Shown: in pieces, positions 7,823 through 16,331 of the stretch | Layout of the letters: each line of letters begins with the position of its first letter | How positions within the stretch are numbered: position 1 is the stretch's first letter | DNA from: Actinomycetes bacterium | GTDB lineage: Bacteria; Auribacterota; JAJCYG01 | Length of the DNA stretch: 64,000 bases | Direction of reading: 5' to 3' | NCBI GenBank assembly: GCA_029263055.1 | Contig: JAJCYG010000069.1 | Location: 1-64,000 of the forward strand | Made by a program: the position numbers and the translations under genes | The notes under the pieces: generated by a model | The model's input: the letters and a program-made list of their open reading frames with translations, nothing else | Database searches by the model: none | What the model was told of the DNA's origin: nothing

Positions 7823-8782
7823 TTAAAACAAAAGGTCAGATTCTCCCAAAAGGATTTTTCTCTTTTCTTGTTCGACTTGATCAAAGACTTGCTGAGATAG
7901 TTTTTCTTTTAAAACAGGATTTAAAGCTAACCAAACACCTTTTTCTTTTAACCCATATGGAGCTTTGCGCGGGATAAAGCTCTTTTCTTTAACTTGTTTG
8001 GCTGTATTAAATAAGACTTTAGGAATATCGCATACTGCAGAAGCTAAGATAACATCGGGTGCTTCTTTGGTTTGATCTCGATTTGTTCCAAAAACAATGA
8101 ATCCTTTTTCTCGAGCAGCTTGAACAATTCCCCACCCCGCTGCATCAGCATTATGAATCACAATATCAGCACCTAAATGTCTTTGAGCTAAAGCAGCTTC
8201 TTTAGCACCATTGACATCTTCCCAACTTCCTAGATAAGTTTCCAAGACTGTTCCATCTTGGCGGACTGATTTAAAACCTTCTCGAAATCCATTAAATGCT
8301 TTTTTAACAGGTGGAAGGGCCATTCCTCCGATCATGCCAACGGTTCCTGATTCAGACAACTTACCCGCAATGATTCCCAAAAGATAAGCTCCTTCACCTA
8401 ATTCAAATGAAACTGCTGAAACATTTTTTCCTTGAGTCTGATTTCCTGCCGAAACAATAAAAACAGTTTCAGGAAAACGTTTTCCCATTTTATTAGCTGC
8501 ATCTTGAAATTCAAAGCCATGCCCAATCACAAGGTCATAACCTAATTTGGCGTACTCTCGAAAACCTTCTTCAAACTCTAAAGGGGTTCTCGTCTCAATA
8601 TGAGAGACTTTAGCTCCCAATTCTTCTTTTATGCGCAATAAACCTTCATAAGCACTCGCATTCCACCCCCCATCAGTCACTGGACCGGTCAAAAGCAAGG
8701 CTACTTTAAATTTTTCCCCTGCTTCTACAGAGAAAGAGGCTCCAAAACAAAACAACATTATCCATAGTAAAAATCGTCTCAC
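7823..8782 (-). CDS. BMP-family nucleoside-binding protein of an ABC importer
   Basis: 319 residues, periplasmic solute-binding protein of the BmpA/PnrA/TmpC family. A signal peptide (MRRFLLWIMLFCFGASFSVEA, cleavage near residue 21) has no lipobox, so it is soluble rather than a lipoprotein. Family features are 'VALLLTGPVTDGGWNASAYEGL', 'DLVIGHGFEFQDA', 'SFELGEGAYLLGIIAGKLS' and 'VGMIGGMALPPV'. The start is the GTG at 8782, with AAGGAG 6 nt upstream. Characterised members bind purine nucleosides. The matching ATPase and permeases lie 2 kb downstream on the same strand, separated only by the histidine kinase. Confidence 0.92.
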   Translation of the reverse strand: MRRFLLWIMLFCFGASFSVEAGEKFKVALLLTGPVTDGGWNASAYEGLLRIKEELGAKVSHIETRTPLEFEEGFREYAKLGYDLVIGHGFEFQDAANKMGKRFPETVFIVSAGNQTQGKNVSAVSFELGEGAYLLGIIAGKLSESGTVGMIGGMALPPVKKAFNGFREGFKSVRQDGTVLETYLGSWEDVNGAKEAALAQRHLGADIVIHNADAAGWGIVQAAREKGFIVFGTNRDQTKEAPDVILASAVCDIPKVLFNTAKQVKEKSFIPRKAPYGLKEKGVWLALNPVLKEKLSQQVFDQVEQEKRKILLGESDLLF

Positions 8783-8817
8783 ACAGATCTCCTTATAAAA
8801 GTTCTATTTTATCTCTT

Positions 8818-8846
8818 TTGACAGAATTCGAAACCTATATTTAAAT
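8818..8846 (+). promoter_or_regulatory. Promoter of sixA, placed for a leaderless mRNA
   Basis: TTGACA (8818-8823), a 17-nt spacer and TTAAAT (8841-8846) on the plus strand. The ATG at 8853 begins only 6 nt after the -10, so the transcript would start at or next to the start codon. The -10 matches consensus at 4 of 6 positions. AGAGGG between -10 and ATG could instead be a ribosome site if a different promoter is used. Confidence 0.45.
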
Positions 8847-8852
8847 AGAGGG

Positions 8853-9362
8853 ATGAAAAATTTATATTTGATGCGACACGGCATTGCAGCTAGAACCAAC
8901 AACACCCAAGATGATTTTGACATTCCTCTCACTCCAGAAGGAATCCACCTGCTTGAAGCCCAGACCTTAGGCATGAGAAAGCTAGGTGTTAAACCTCAAA
9001 TCATCATTGCCAGCCCTTATAAACGAGCTCAAGAAACAGCTGCTCTTGTTGCCCATGCTTTAAACCCAGAGCTTAAAGAGACCATTGAAACAACAGAAGA
9101 CTTAGTCCCCTACAGTTCTCCTCAAAATGTTTTTGCGACTTTAAGTGCCTATCAAGAATTTGAATCTGTACTGGTGGTAAGTCACCAACCCCTTATGGGT
9201 TCCACTGCAGGATCACTTGTAAAAGGAAGAGGCTCTCACCTCCCTTTTGGAAAAGGATGTCTCTGTTTAATTGAAGTTGAAGAAACGCCTAAAACAGGAA
9301 AAGGAAGTCTACAGTGGCTGCTTACTCCACAACAGCAAGTTGAGGCGGTACAGACTCGTTAG
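8853..9362 (+). CDS. sixA: Phosphohistidine phosphatase SixA-like
   Basis: 169 residues, histidine-phosphatase (phosphoglycerate-mutase-like) fold. The catalytic RHG is at residues 8-10 (LYLMRHGIA), a second arginine lies in 'ASPYKRAQETA' and the second catalytic His in 'VLVVSHQPLMG'. Its size matches SixA, which dephosphorylates phosphohistidine on HPt domains or phosphocarriers. It is divergent from the BMP gene, with only 70 nt between starts. Its 3' end overlaps the convergent lipB gene by 41 nt. The actual substrate is not determinable; the nearby histidine kinase is an attractive but untested partner. Confidence 0.87.
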   Translation: MKNLYLMRHGIAARTNNTQDDFDIPLTPEGIHLLEAQTLGMRKLGVKPQIIIASPYKRAQETAALVAHALNPELKETIETTEDLVPYSSPQNVFATLSAYQEFESVLVVSHQPLMGSTAGSLVKGRGSHLPFGKGCLCLIEVEETPKTGKGSLQWLLTPQQQVEAVQTR

Positions 9363-10014
9363 ACTTGAGCTCGCACTTCAGAGAAAATATTTTTTCAAAC
9401 TGTTTGACAAACTTTTTAGCAAATTCTTTTTCGTCGATTTCTTTGCCTAATAATTCTTTTAAAGAAGTGACTGGTTTTGACGCGATGCCACATGGCACAA
9501 TATATTTAAAGTAGTTAAGGTCTGTATTTAAGTTGATGGCAATCCCATGCATGCTCACCCAGCGAGAGAGGCGTACGCCAATAGCTGCTATCTTAGCCCC
9601 ATTCACCCACACGCCAGTCATTCCTTCAACTCGAACGGCTTCTAATCCATACTCTGCGCAAGTTTGAATGGTCACTTCTTCAAGATCGCGCAGATAAGCA
9701 TGCACATCTAATTTGTGATCACGCAATTTAATAATCGGGTAAGCAACTAACTGGCTAGGGCCATGAAAAGTAATGTCCCCACCTCGATCAATTCGCACAA
9801 ACTGCGCACCAATCTCTTTGAGGACTCGCGGATCAGCAAGAAGATTATTGTCGTCTCCCCCTTTACCTAAAGTATAAGTAGGAGGATGCTCCACCAACAA
9901 TAATGTATCAGGAATAGCCTCTTGCTGGCGCTGAACCACCAACTCTTTCTGCCACTCCCAACAAGGCTCATACGCCACCCTGCCTAAATTGTACAAATCA
10001 CATTTCATCTTCAT
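9322..10014 (-). CDS. lipB: Octanoyl-[acyl-carrier-protein] transferase LipB
   Basis: 230 residues. LipB transfers octanoate from ACP to the lipoyl domains of E2 proteins, forming an acyl-Cys intermediate. Motifs are 'LLLVEHPPTYTLGKGG', 'RGGDITFHGPSQLVAYPI', the Lys of 'VNGAKIAAIGVRLSRWVSMHG', 'AINLNTDL' and the catalytic Cys in 'YIVPCGIASKPVTSL'. The start at 10014 (MKMKCDLYN) is chosen: an AGGA lies about 7 nt upstream and the family begins here. The longer open frame to 10101 runs into a palindromic element. It works with lipA on the PDH E2 encoded upstream on the same strand. Confidence 0.93.
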   Translation of the reverse strand: MKMKCDLYNLGRVAYEPCWEWQKELVVQRQQEAIPDTLLLVEHPPTYTLGKGGDDNNLLADPRVLKEIGAQFVRIDRGGDITFHGPSQLVAYPIIKLRDHKLDVHAYLRDLEEVTIQTCAEYGLEAVRVEGMTGVWVNGAKIAAIGVRLSRWVSMHGIAINLNTDLNYFKYIVPCGIASKPVTSLKELLGKEIDEKEFAKKFVKQFEKIFSLKCELKSNESVPPQLAVVE

Positions 10015-10038
10015 AATTTTCCTACCACACTGCGTGTC

Positions 10039-10197
10039 GAATTGTTGCCTCAAAGGACCGTTCCCTAAGCGACTTGCCGCCCGGCAACTCGCTAGACTCA
10101 CTCATACTCGCAAACACACCCAGGAAAAGTACACTCCTCTTGGAGTGCACTTTCCCAGGGCCCCTGTTTACTCAGATGTCCTTTGAGACAACAATTC
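10039..10197. repeat. Cloverleaf-like palindromic element next to lipB
   Basis: Outer arms of 20 nt (10039-10058 and 10178-10197) pair at 19 of 20 positions. Inside are two further hairpins: 10069-10079 with 10082-10092 (10 of 11 pairs, 2-nt loop) and 10123-10137 with 10142-10155 (nearly perfect, 4-nt loop). The whole would fold as a three-way junction in RNA or single-stranded DNA. There is no poly-U after it, so it is not a simple terminator. It lies between lpdA and lipB, just upstream of the lipB ribosome site. It could be a regulatory/processing RNA structure or a non-autonomous mobile element. No convincing coding frame is present. Confidence 0.7.
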
Positions 10198-10230
10198 AAC
10201 ACTCCGTTTATCAAAATTTTTAACCACGTA

Positions 10231-10455
10231 AAAAGAAAATAAAATATGTTTCTTCCGAACCTTTAAGGAATCTTGTCGCAAAGACGGAGCAAAAAATGTG
10301 AGGAAAAGAGCGAGACTGGTGTCTGAACGGAGCCTCGCGCCGAATGTGCGAAGCCATTCGGACCAGAGGCGCAGAGAGTTCATTCTCGCCCTCACATTTT
10401 TTGCGCAGTCTGCTACAAATTCCGGGTGAGGGAGAAACATATTTTATTTTCTTTT
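10231..10455. repeat. 225-bp inverted-repeat element (MITE-like) between lpdA and lipB
   Basis: The ends are a perfect 23-nt inverted repeat (10231-10253 and 10433-10455, A/T-rich, containing AAAATAAAATATG). Further in, GCAAAAAATGTGAGG in the left half is matched inverted in the right half near 10391-10404. A GCGAGA/TCTCGC pair and a central stem (10340-10346 with 10355-10361) follow. The interior is GC-richer than the ends. This pattern suits a miniature inverted-repeat element or a long RNA hairpin. Together with the neighbouring palindrome it fills the whole 462-nt gap between lpdA and lipB. I see no clear target-site duplication and no real gene here. Confidence 0.72.
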
Positions 10456-10476
10456 GGCCCCGGGTGACCCACTACT

Positions 10477-11880
10477 TTAAATATGAATCGCCTGATCATA
10501 TGCGGCGCCGGAGGCTTCCATTACTGCTTCGGCTAGTGTTGGGTGCGCGTGCATGGTGCGGAAGATGTCTTCTGCGGTTGCTTCTAAGGCGCGTGCCAAG
10601 CCAAGCTCTGCAATCATTTCGGTTGCTTCGGTACCAATGATTTGAGCACCGAGTAATTCTCCATATTCTTCGTCGAAGACAAGCTTCACAAATCCTTCTG
10701 GTTCGCCAATTGCTTTGGCTTTTCCGCTTGCTTGAAAAGGAAATTTGCCGACTTTAACTTTGTGGCCTTTTTCTTTAGCTGCTTTTTCATTCAAACCAAT
10801 GGAAGCAACTTGAGGTTGGCAGTAAACACAATTAGGCACGTTGTCATAATCCACCCCATGGCCTGATTTGTTTTCACCAAACATATTTTCAACAGCCACA
10901 ATGCCTTCATGTGAAGCCACGTGAGCCAACCAAGGAGGACCGGCAATATCACCAATCGCATACAGACCTGGCACATTGGTCATAAAGTTTTCATCCACTT
11001 TAATAAAACCTTTGTTCATTTCCACACCGAGTGTTTCAATTCCCAAACCAGCGACGTTAGCTTCCACACCAATCGCAACTAAAGCAATGTCTGCTTCAAT
11101 TACTTTAGAACCTTTGGCATCACTGACTGTCACCTTCACACCTTTAGAAGTGGTCTCAACTGATTCCACTTTGGTTTTCACCAACAAATCAATCCCTTGT
11201 TTCTTAAAAGAACGACCTAAAGTTTGACTCACTTCAGCATCTTCAGCAGGTAAAAGCTGATCCAGCATTTCAATTTGAGTTACTTTTGTGCCAAAGGCAT
11301 TGTAAAAATAAGCAAACTCAATTCCAATCGCTCCGCCACCCATCACCAACATGGACTTAGGTTGCTTGTCTAAAATCATGGCTTCTTTACTCGAAATGAT
11401 TTTCTTTCCATCAAATTCAATACCAGGAATACGACGTGGTTTGGCCCCAGTCGCCACAATCACTTGCGCCCCTTTAAGGTCAGCCACTTTTTTACCGTCG
11501 TTGTTAACTTCAACAGTCGATGGGCTTGTTAATTTTGCCAGTCCAGCAAAGTGAGAAATTTTGTTCTTCTTCATTAAGAACTCAACACCACCCGAAATTT
11601 GACTTGAAACCGTTCGGCTTTGGCCAATCACCTTACTCCAATCAACAGAAACATCTTTGACTGAAATACCAAATTCTTCACTGTGTTGAATGGATTGAAA
11701 TTTTTCAGCACTCTTTAAAAGTGCTTTAGTTGGAATACAACCCCAATTCAAACAGGTTCCACCTAGTTTTTCTTTTTCAACAATCGCCACACTCTTGCCA
11801 AGTTGTGCCGCACGGATAGCTGCCACATAACCTCCAGGGCCCCCTCCGATAATCACTACATCAAAATTTTGAAAACTCAT
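10477..11880 (-). CDS. lpdA: Dihydrolipoyl dehydrogenase (E3)
   Basis: 467 residues, FAD/NAD disulfide oxidoreductase that reoxidises dihydrolipoyl groups of the pyruvate dehydrogenase complex. It has the N-terminal FAD motif IGGGPGGYVAAIRAAQLG, redox-active cysteines 43 and 48 in GGTCLNWGCIPTK, NAD motif 'VMGGGAIGIEFAYFYNAFG', second FAD motif 'GLYAIGDIAG', and the C-terminal His-Glu pair in 'HAHPTLAEAVMEA'. Full length. It lies 11 nt downstream of pdhC in the same operon. Confidence 0.97.
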   Translation of the reverse strand: MSFQNFDVVIIGGGPGGYVAAIRAAQLGKSVAIVEKEKLGGTCLNWGCIPTKALLKSAEKFQSIQHSEEFGISVKDVSVDWSKVIGQSRTVSSQISGGVEFLMKKNKISHFAGLAKLTSPSTVEVNNDGKKVADLKGAQVIVATGAKPRRIPGIEFDGKKIISSKEAMILDKQPKSMLVMGGGAIGIEFAYFYNAFGTKVTQIEMLDQLLPAEDAEVSQTLGRSFKKQGIDLLVKTKVESVETTSKGVKVTVSDAKGSKVIEADIALVAIGVEANVAGLGIETLGVEMNKGFIKVDENFMTNVPGLYAIGDIAGPPWLAHVASHEGIVAVENMFGENKSGHGVDYDNVPNCVYCQPQVASIGLNEKAAKEKGHKVKVGKFPFQASGKAKAIGEPEGFVKLVFDEEYGELLGAQIIGTEATEMIAELGLARALEATAEDIFRTMHAHPTLAEAVMEASGAAYDQAIHI

Positions 11881-11891
11881 TGCTCTCCCCT

Positions 11892-13160
11892 TTACAGAAT
11901 CAATAGAATTGGATTTTCTAGAAGGCGTTTTAGTTCTTTCATAAAACGCGCTCCGGTGGCGCCATCAACAGCCCGGTGATCAAATGAAGCAGTCAAATTC
12001 ATTCGTTTACCCGGAACCACTTGGCCATCAACCACAACCGGTTTGTTCACAATCGAACTGATTGCTAAGATGGCCGCTTCTGGCGGATTGATAATGGCTG
12101 AAAAATTTTCCACGCCAAACATTCCCATGTTACTTGTGGTAAATGTGCTGCCAGTATATTCATCTGGTTTTAACTTTTTCTCTTTAGCACGCACAGCTAA
12201 TTCTTTAGTCTCTTCAGAGATATCAATCAAACTCTTTTGATCGGCATTGCGCACCACTGGAGTGATTAATCCATCAGGAATAGAAACTGCAATTCCAATA
12301 TGCACTTCGCCGTGCAAACGAATGATCTCACCATAAAAAGAAGAGTTCACTTCAGGGAACTGGCGCAATGAAAGCGCTGAAGCACGAACAATCATGTCGT
12401 TATAACTAACAGAACCGACACTCGCTTCTTTTAAAGCCCCTCTTAATTCCACAGCTTTAGTCATATCAACTTCAACGGTCACATAAAAGTGAGGGGTTGA
12501 TGTTTTACTTTGCAGCAAACGGGTTGCAATCACTTGGCGCATTTGTGAAACAGGAACATCTTTTTGTTCCAAAGCAGGCAATTGGTTTGCATAGGTTGAG
12601 ATCAACGAACGACCTCCACCTGAAGCCATAAAAGATTCAATATCTTTTTTAACAATACGTCCACCCGGACCACTTCCTAAAATGGTGCCTAAATCTAATC
12701 CTTTAGCTGAAGCCATTCGTTTAGCTAATGGCGATGCTTTAACACGTCCCGAACGTCCTGCTGTTGGAGCAGAAACAGGAGGCGCTACCGGCGGTGCTGC
12801 CACAGGAGGAGGCACATCTAATTTAGGTGCTGCAGGAGCTGCTGCCTCTTCTTTGGCTGGTTCTACCGCGGCAGATTGTAATGAAGCTTCTGCTTCTTTA
12901 ATTAAGTCATCAATATTTTCACCTGGCTCACCCACAATAGCAATGGTTCCACCTACAGGAACTTTCCCCCCTTTAGGAATCATAATTTTTAACAGGGTTC
13001 CTTCTTCAAAGTTTTCTAATTCCATATTTGCTTTGTCTGTTTCAACTTCAGCAATAATGTCGCCAGAAGAGATAGTCTCGCCCTCGTTTTTTCTCCAATC
13101 TAAAATCACACCGATACTCATTGTGTCACTTAGTTTTGGCATTGATATTTGTGTTGCCAT
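11892..13160 (-). CDS. pdhC: Dihydrolipoamide acetyltransferase (E2) of pyruvate dehydrogenase
   Basis: 422 residues. A single lipoyl domain (residues 1-80) has lipoylated Lys43 in 'ETDKANME'. An Ala/Pro-rich hinge follows, then a peripheral subunit-binding domain ('ASPLAKRMASAKGLDL...GSGPGGRIVKKDI'), a second hinge, and a catalytic core ending with the HxxxDG motif 'FDHRAVDGATGARFM'. One lipoyl domain is the common bacterial/mitochondrial-like arrangement. The lipoyl Lys is the target of the LipA/LipB enzymes encoded at either end of this gene block. Confidence 0.95.
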   Translation of the reverse strand: MATQISMPKLSDTMSIGVILDWRKNEGETISSGDIIAEVETDKANMELENFEEGTLLKIMIPKGGKVPVGGTIAIVGEPGENIDDLIKEAEASLQSAAVEPAKEEAAAPAAPKLDVPPPVAAPPVAPPVSAPTAGRSGRVKASPLAKRMASAKGLDLGTILGSGPGGRIVKKDIESFMASGGGRSLISTYANQLPALEQKDVPVSQMRQVIATRLLQSKTSTPHFYVTVEVDMTKAVELRGALKEASVGSVSYNDMIVRASALSLRQFPEVNSSFYGEIIRLHGEVHIGIAVSIPDGLITPVVRNADQKSLIDISEETKELAVRAKEKKLKPDEYTGSTFTTSNMGMFGVENFSAIINPPEAAILAISSIVNKPVVVDGQVVPGKRMNLTASFDHRAVDGATGARFMKELKRLLENPILLIL

Positions 13161-13186
13161 GGATTCACCTTTACTTGGTTATTATA

Positions 13187-14203
13187 TTATTTAATGTATA
13201 AAACTTTTTTAACGGCTTGGACAACTTTCTCAGGTGTCACAATTGAAGCATACTCTAAGTTCTTCGCATACGGCATTGGCACATCTTCTTGAGTCACACG
13301 AATAACAGGTGCATCCAAATGATCAAATGAATTTTGTTGAATTCGATCTGATATTTCTGCGCCCACACCACTAAAGCGATGGCCTTCTTCAACCACCACA
13401 CAGCGATTAGTTTTTTTCACAGAATTAAAGATGAGTGTTTCATCTAAAGGACGAATGGTTCGAGGATCAATAATTTCTGCACTAATGCCATCTTTTTCTA
13501 AAAGCTCAGCTGCTTTCAAACTAAGATCAACCATTTTACCCCAAGCAACCAAGGTCACATCTTTACCCGCACGTTTGATATCACCCACGCCTAAAGGAAT
13601 CGTATATTCTTCAGTAGGAATGTCCCCTTTCCAACCATACATTAATTCACTTTCCATAAAGATGACTGGGTTGTCATCTCGGATCGCACTTTTAAGCAAT
13701 CCTTTGGCATCTTTACAGGTTCCTGGCACCACTAACTTCAAACCAGGCCAGTAGGCATAAAGAGATTCAAAACTTTGTGAGTGTTGCGCACCCAAAGAGT
13801 GAGCCGCACCATTAGGACCCCGCACAACTAACGGACATTTAAAGGCTCCACCAGACATGTAACGAATTTTAATGGCGTTATTAATAATTTGGTCCATGGC
13901 TAAAATAGAAAAGTTAAAAGTCATCATTTCCACAATGGGTCTGAGTCCTGCCATAGCAGCTCCTACACCCAATCCACAAAAAGCTAACTCAGCAATTGGG
14001 GTATCTTTGACACGCTCTGGACCAAATTTTTCAAGCAAGCCTTGGCTCACTTTATACGCTCCATTATATTCAGCAACTTCTTCCCCAATTAAAAACACAT
14101 TGGGATCACGTTGCATTTCTTCGGCCATTGCCTCGTTTAAGGCTTCACGAAAAGTGACCTCTTTAACTTTAGAATTTGTTTCTGCTACAGTTTGTGTACT
14201 CAT
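13187..14203 (-). CDS. pdhB: Pyruvate dehydrogenase E1 component, beta subunit
   Basis: 338 residues, transketolase pyrimidine-binding plus C-terminal domains. Typical stretches are 'REALNEAMAEEMQRDPNVFLIGEEVAEYNGAYKVSQGL', split here by normal family spacing, 'TPIAELAFCGLGVGAAMAGLRPIVEMM', and the GAAHSLGAQHSQSFE loop. The Glu contacting the thiamine ring lies in IGEEV. It forms the alpha2beta2 E1 with pdhA, 29 nt upstream. Confidence 0.95.
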   Translation of the reverse strand: MSTQTVAETNSKVKEVTFREALNEAMAEEMQRDPNVFLIGEEVAEYNGAYKVSQGLLEKFGPERVKDTPIAELAFCGLGVGAAMAGLRPIVEMMTFNFSILAMDQIINNAIKIRYMSGGAFKCPLVVRGPNGAAHSLGAQHSQSFESLYAYWPGLKLVVPGTCKDAKGLLKSAIRDDNPVIFMESELMYGWKGDIPTEEYTIPLGVGDIKRAGKDVTLVAWGKMVDLSLKAAELLEKDGISAEIIDPRTIRPLDETLIFNSVKKTNRCVVVEEGHRFSGVGAEISDRIQQNSFDHLDAPVIRVTQEDVPMPYAKNLEYASIVTPEKVVQAVKKVLYIK

Positions 14204-14232
14204 ATCAAATCTCCTTTTAATTCCAGATGAAT

Positions 14233-15228
14233 TTAGACAAATACGTCTTCGTACAGTGCATCAAGCGGCGGCTCAGGACTCTTTTCTGAAAACTCAACCG
14301 AGTCAGCCACGATCTTCTTGATCTCACTATCCATCTCTTTAAATTCATCTTCCTTACAAATTTTTTCTTTGATCAATGCATCTTTCAACACAGTTAAACA
14401 GTCTTTACCTTTTTGTTCATCCACTTCTTCTTTAGTTCGGTACGTTGCGGGATCACTCATGGAGTGGCCACGAAAACGATAGGTCCGCGCTTCAATCAAA
14501 GTAGGCGTCCCTGTTTTACGTGCTAAATCTCCTGCTTGTTTCACCTTTAAATAAACATCAAAAATATTATTACCAATTAATTGGTAGCCAGGCATGTCAT
14601 ACGCTTGAGCTTGATCATAAATATTGTCATGAGCTAAGGCTCTCTTCACATGAGTTCCCATTCCATACATGTTGTTTTCACAAATAAACACAACAGGCAA
14701 TTCCCACAATGCAGCCATGTTTAATGATTCGTGAAACGCTCCTTGCGCCACAGATCCATCTCCAAAAAAACAGGCCGTAACACGATTGTCTTTTCGATAT
14801 TTACTGGCAAACCCATAACCAATGGCTAATGGCAAGTGCCCACCCACAATTCCGTATCCTCCAATAAAGTTTTTCTCCACATCAAACAAATGCATGGAGC
14901 CCCCTTTACCTTTAGAACAACCGGTTGCTTTTCCATAAAGCTCAGCCATCAAAACATTAGGAGTCATACCTCGGGCCAAAGCCAAACCATGGTCACGATA
15001 ACTGGTCATTACGTAATCATCGTCACTTAAAGCCGCAACCGCTCCAACTGCCACAGCTTCTTGTCCCACGTACAAGTGACAAAACCCGCTAATTTTTCCT
15101 TGTTGATACATTTGGGCTGATTTTTCTTCCAAACGACGAATCATCAACATGTCGTAATACATTTGTCTCAGCTTATCTGCTGGAATATCGACATCATTAA
15201 TACCTGTTATTTTTTCTTTTGCTGCCAT
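14233..15228 (-). CDS. pdhA: Pyruvate dehydrogenase E1 component, alpha subunit
   Basis: 331 residues. The thiamine-diphosphate motif GDG...NN is intact ('CFFGDGSVAQGAFHESLN' to 'VFICENNMYGMGT'). The phosphorylation-loop region 'TYRFRGHSMSDPATYRTKEEV' is conserved, and 'GKGGSMHLFD' is typical of the E1-alpha family. It decarboxylates pyruvate and passes the acetyl group to the lipoyl arm of E2. The heterodimeric E1 with a type-1 E2 differs from the homodimeric E1 of enterobacteria. It starts 20 nt after lipA. Confidence 0.96.
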   Translation of the reverse strand: MAAKEKITGINDVDIPADKLRQMYYDMLMIRRLEEKSAQMYQQGKISGFCHLYVGQEAVAVGAVAALSDDDYVMTSYRDHGLALARGMTPNVLMAELYGKATGCSKGKGGSMHLFDVEKNFIGGYGIVGGHLPLAIGYGFASKYRKDNRVTACFFGDGSVAQGAFHESLNMAALWELPVVFICENNMYGMGTHVKRALAHDNIYDQAQAYDMPGYQLIGNNIFDVYLKVKQAGDLARKTGTPTLIEARTYRFRGHSMSDPATYRTKEEVDEQKGKDCLTVLKDALIKEKICKEDEFKEMDSEIKKIVADSVEFSEKSPEPPLDALYEDVFV

Positions 15229-15248
15229 TATTTTCTCCGATCTTAAAA

Positions 15249-16142
15249 TTATTTAGCTAAACTTTTTACTTTCTTTAAATCTGCATGCACATCTCCGGCA
15301 TGATAACTTGACCGCACCAGCGGGCCTGATTCGACATGTGGAAGTCCACATGCTTCACCAAATGCTTTGTATTCTTTAAATTCTTCAGGTGTGACATAAC
15401 GATCTAACGGAAGGTGATTCTTGGATGGTTGTAAATATTGACCAATGGTTAAAATATCTACTTTCATTTTAACCAAGTCTTTGATCACTTCAAAAATTTC
15501 TTCTTTTTTCTCACCAATTCCAACCATCAAACCGGTTTTGGTAATCATGCCTAAATCTTTAGCATCTTTTAATAATTCTAATGTGCGGTCATATTTAGCT
15601 TGGGGACGAACCACATTATATAAACGAGGAACGGTTTCAGTATTATGATTTAAAATATCTGGCTTGGCATCGCACACTTTTTTAAGCGCTGCGGCGTCCC
15701 CTTGAAAATCTGGGATAAGGACTTCTACCAAAGAGTCATTAATGGCTGCATGCAACCGTTCAATGCTTTCAGCAAAAATAAAGGCACCGCCATCAGGGAG
15801 TTCATCTCGATTCACAGAAGTGAGAACAATATAACGCAGACCGAGTTCTTTGGCTGCTTCAGCCACGCGACGAGGTTCATCTTTGTCTAAGATAGGTGGG
15901 CGACCCGTTTTAATGGCGCAAAAACCACAACTTCGGGTGCAAACATCCCCTAATATCATAAAGGTTGCCGCTTTTTTAGACCAACATTCGGCAATATTAG
16001 GGCACAGCGCATCTTGACACACTGTATTTAGCTTGTAGTTATTAATTACCGACTCTGTATCCCGAAAGTTCACCCCTGTTGGGAGCTTTACCTTCAGCCA
16101 GGCCGGCCGCCGCCCTTTTTGGGGCAGTGCAGTCTCAACCAT
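15249..16142 (-). CDS. lipA: Lipoyl synthase
   Basis: 297 residues, radical-SAM enzyme inserting two sulfurs into octanoyl-lipoyl domains. The auxiliary-cluster cysteines C42, C47 and C53 (CQDALCPNIAEC) and the radical-SAM cluster C68, C72 and C75 (CTRSCGFC) are present, as is the C-terminal RSSYHAG motif whose Ser ligates the sacrificial cluster. A strong ribosome site (TAGGAG) precedes the ATG. It is the first gene of the lipA-pdhABC-lpdA(-lipB) run, so the cofactor pathway and its main client complex are made together. Confidence 0.97.
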   Translation of the reverse strand: MVETALPQKGRRPAWLKVKLPTGVNFRDTESVINNYKLNTVCQDALCPNIAECWSKKAATFMILGDVCTRSCGFCAIKTGRPPILDKDEPRRVAEAAKELGLRYIVLTSVNRDELPDGGAFIFAESIERLHAAINDSLVEVLIPDFQGDAAALKKVCDAKPDILNHNTETVPRLYNVVRPQAKYDRTLELLKDAKDLGMITKTGLMVGIGEKKEEIFEVIKDLVKMKVDILTIGQYLQPSKNHLPLDRYVTPEEFKEYKAFGEACGLPHVESGPLVRSSYHAGDVHADLKKVKSLAK

Positions 16143-16165
16143 AATTTCTCCTAAAAGTTCCAGAG

Positions 16166-16193
16166 ATTATACGGATTTTAGCTAGAAAGGCAA
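16166..16193 (-). promoter_or_regulatory. Sigma70-type promoter of the lipA-pdh operon
   Basis: On the minus strand TTGCCT (16188-16193), a 16-nt spacer and a perfect TATAAT (16166-16171), about 24 nt before the lipA start. It would drive lipA through lpdA and possibly lipB. The rest of the 16143-16331 gap shows nothing recognisable. Confidence 0.7.
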
Positions 16194-16331
16194 GGACGAA
16201 AAAGAAACCCTCATTTATATCCCTATATAAGAAGAGGTTACAAAGAGAGAAAAGAAACTCTACGAGGTCTAAACATTATGTTTATTTTATATCTACCTTG
16301 TAATAAAAAACTTACATCATACGCATATCTC

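Noticed and set aside
10168..10440. Minus-strand frame of 90 codons between lpdA and lipB
   Set aside because: It lies wholly across the inverted-repeat elements, has no ribosome site and its composition follows the palindrome; treated as spurious. The 65-codon plus frame at 9989-10186 is rejected for the same reason.
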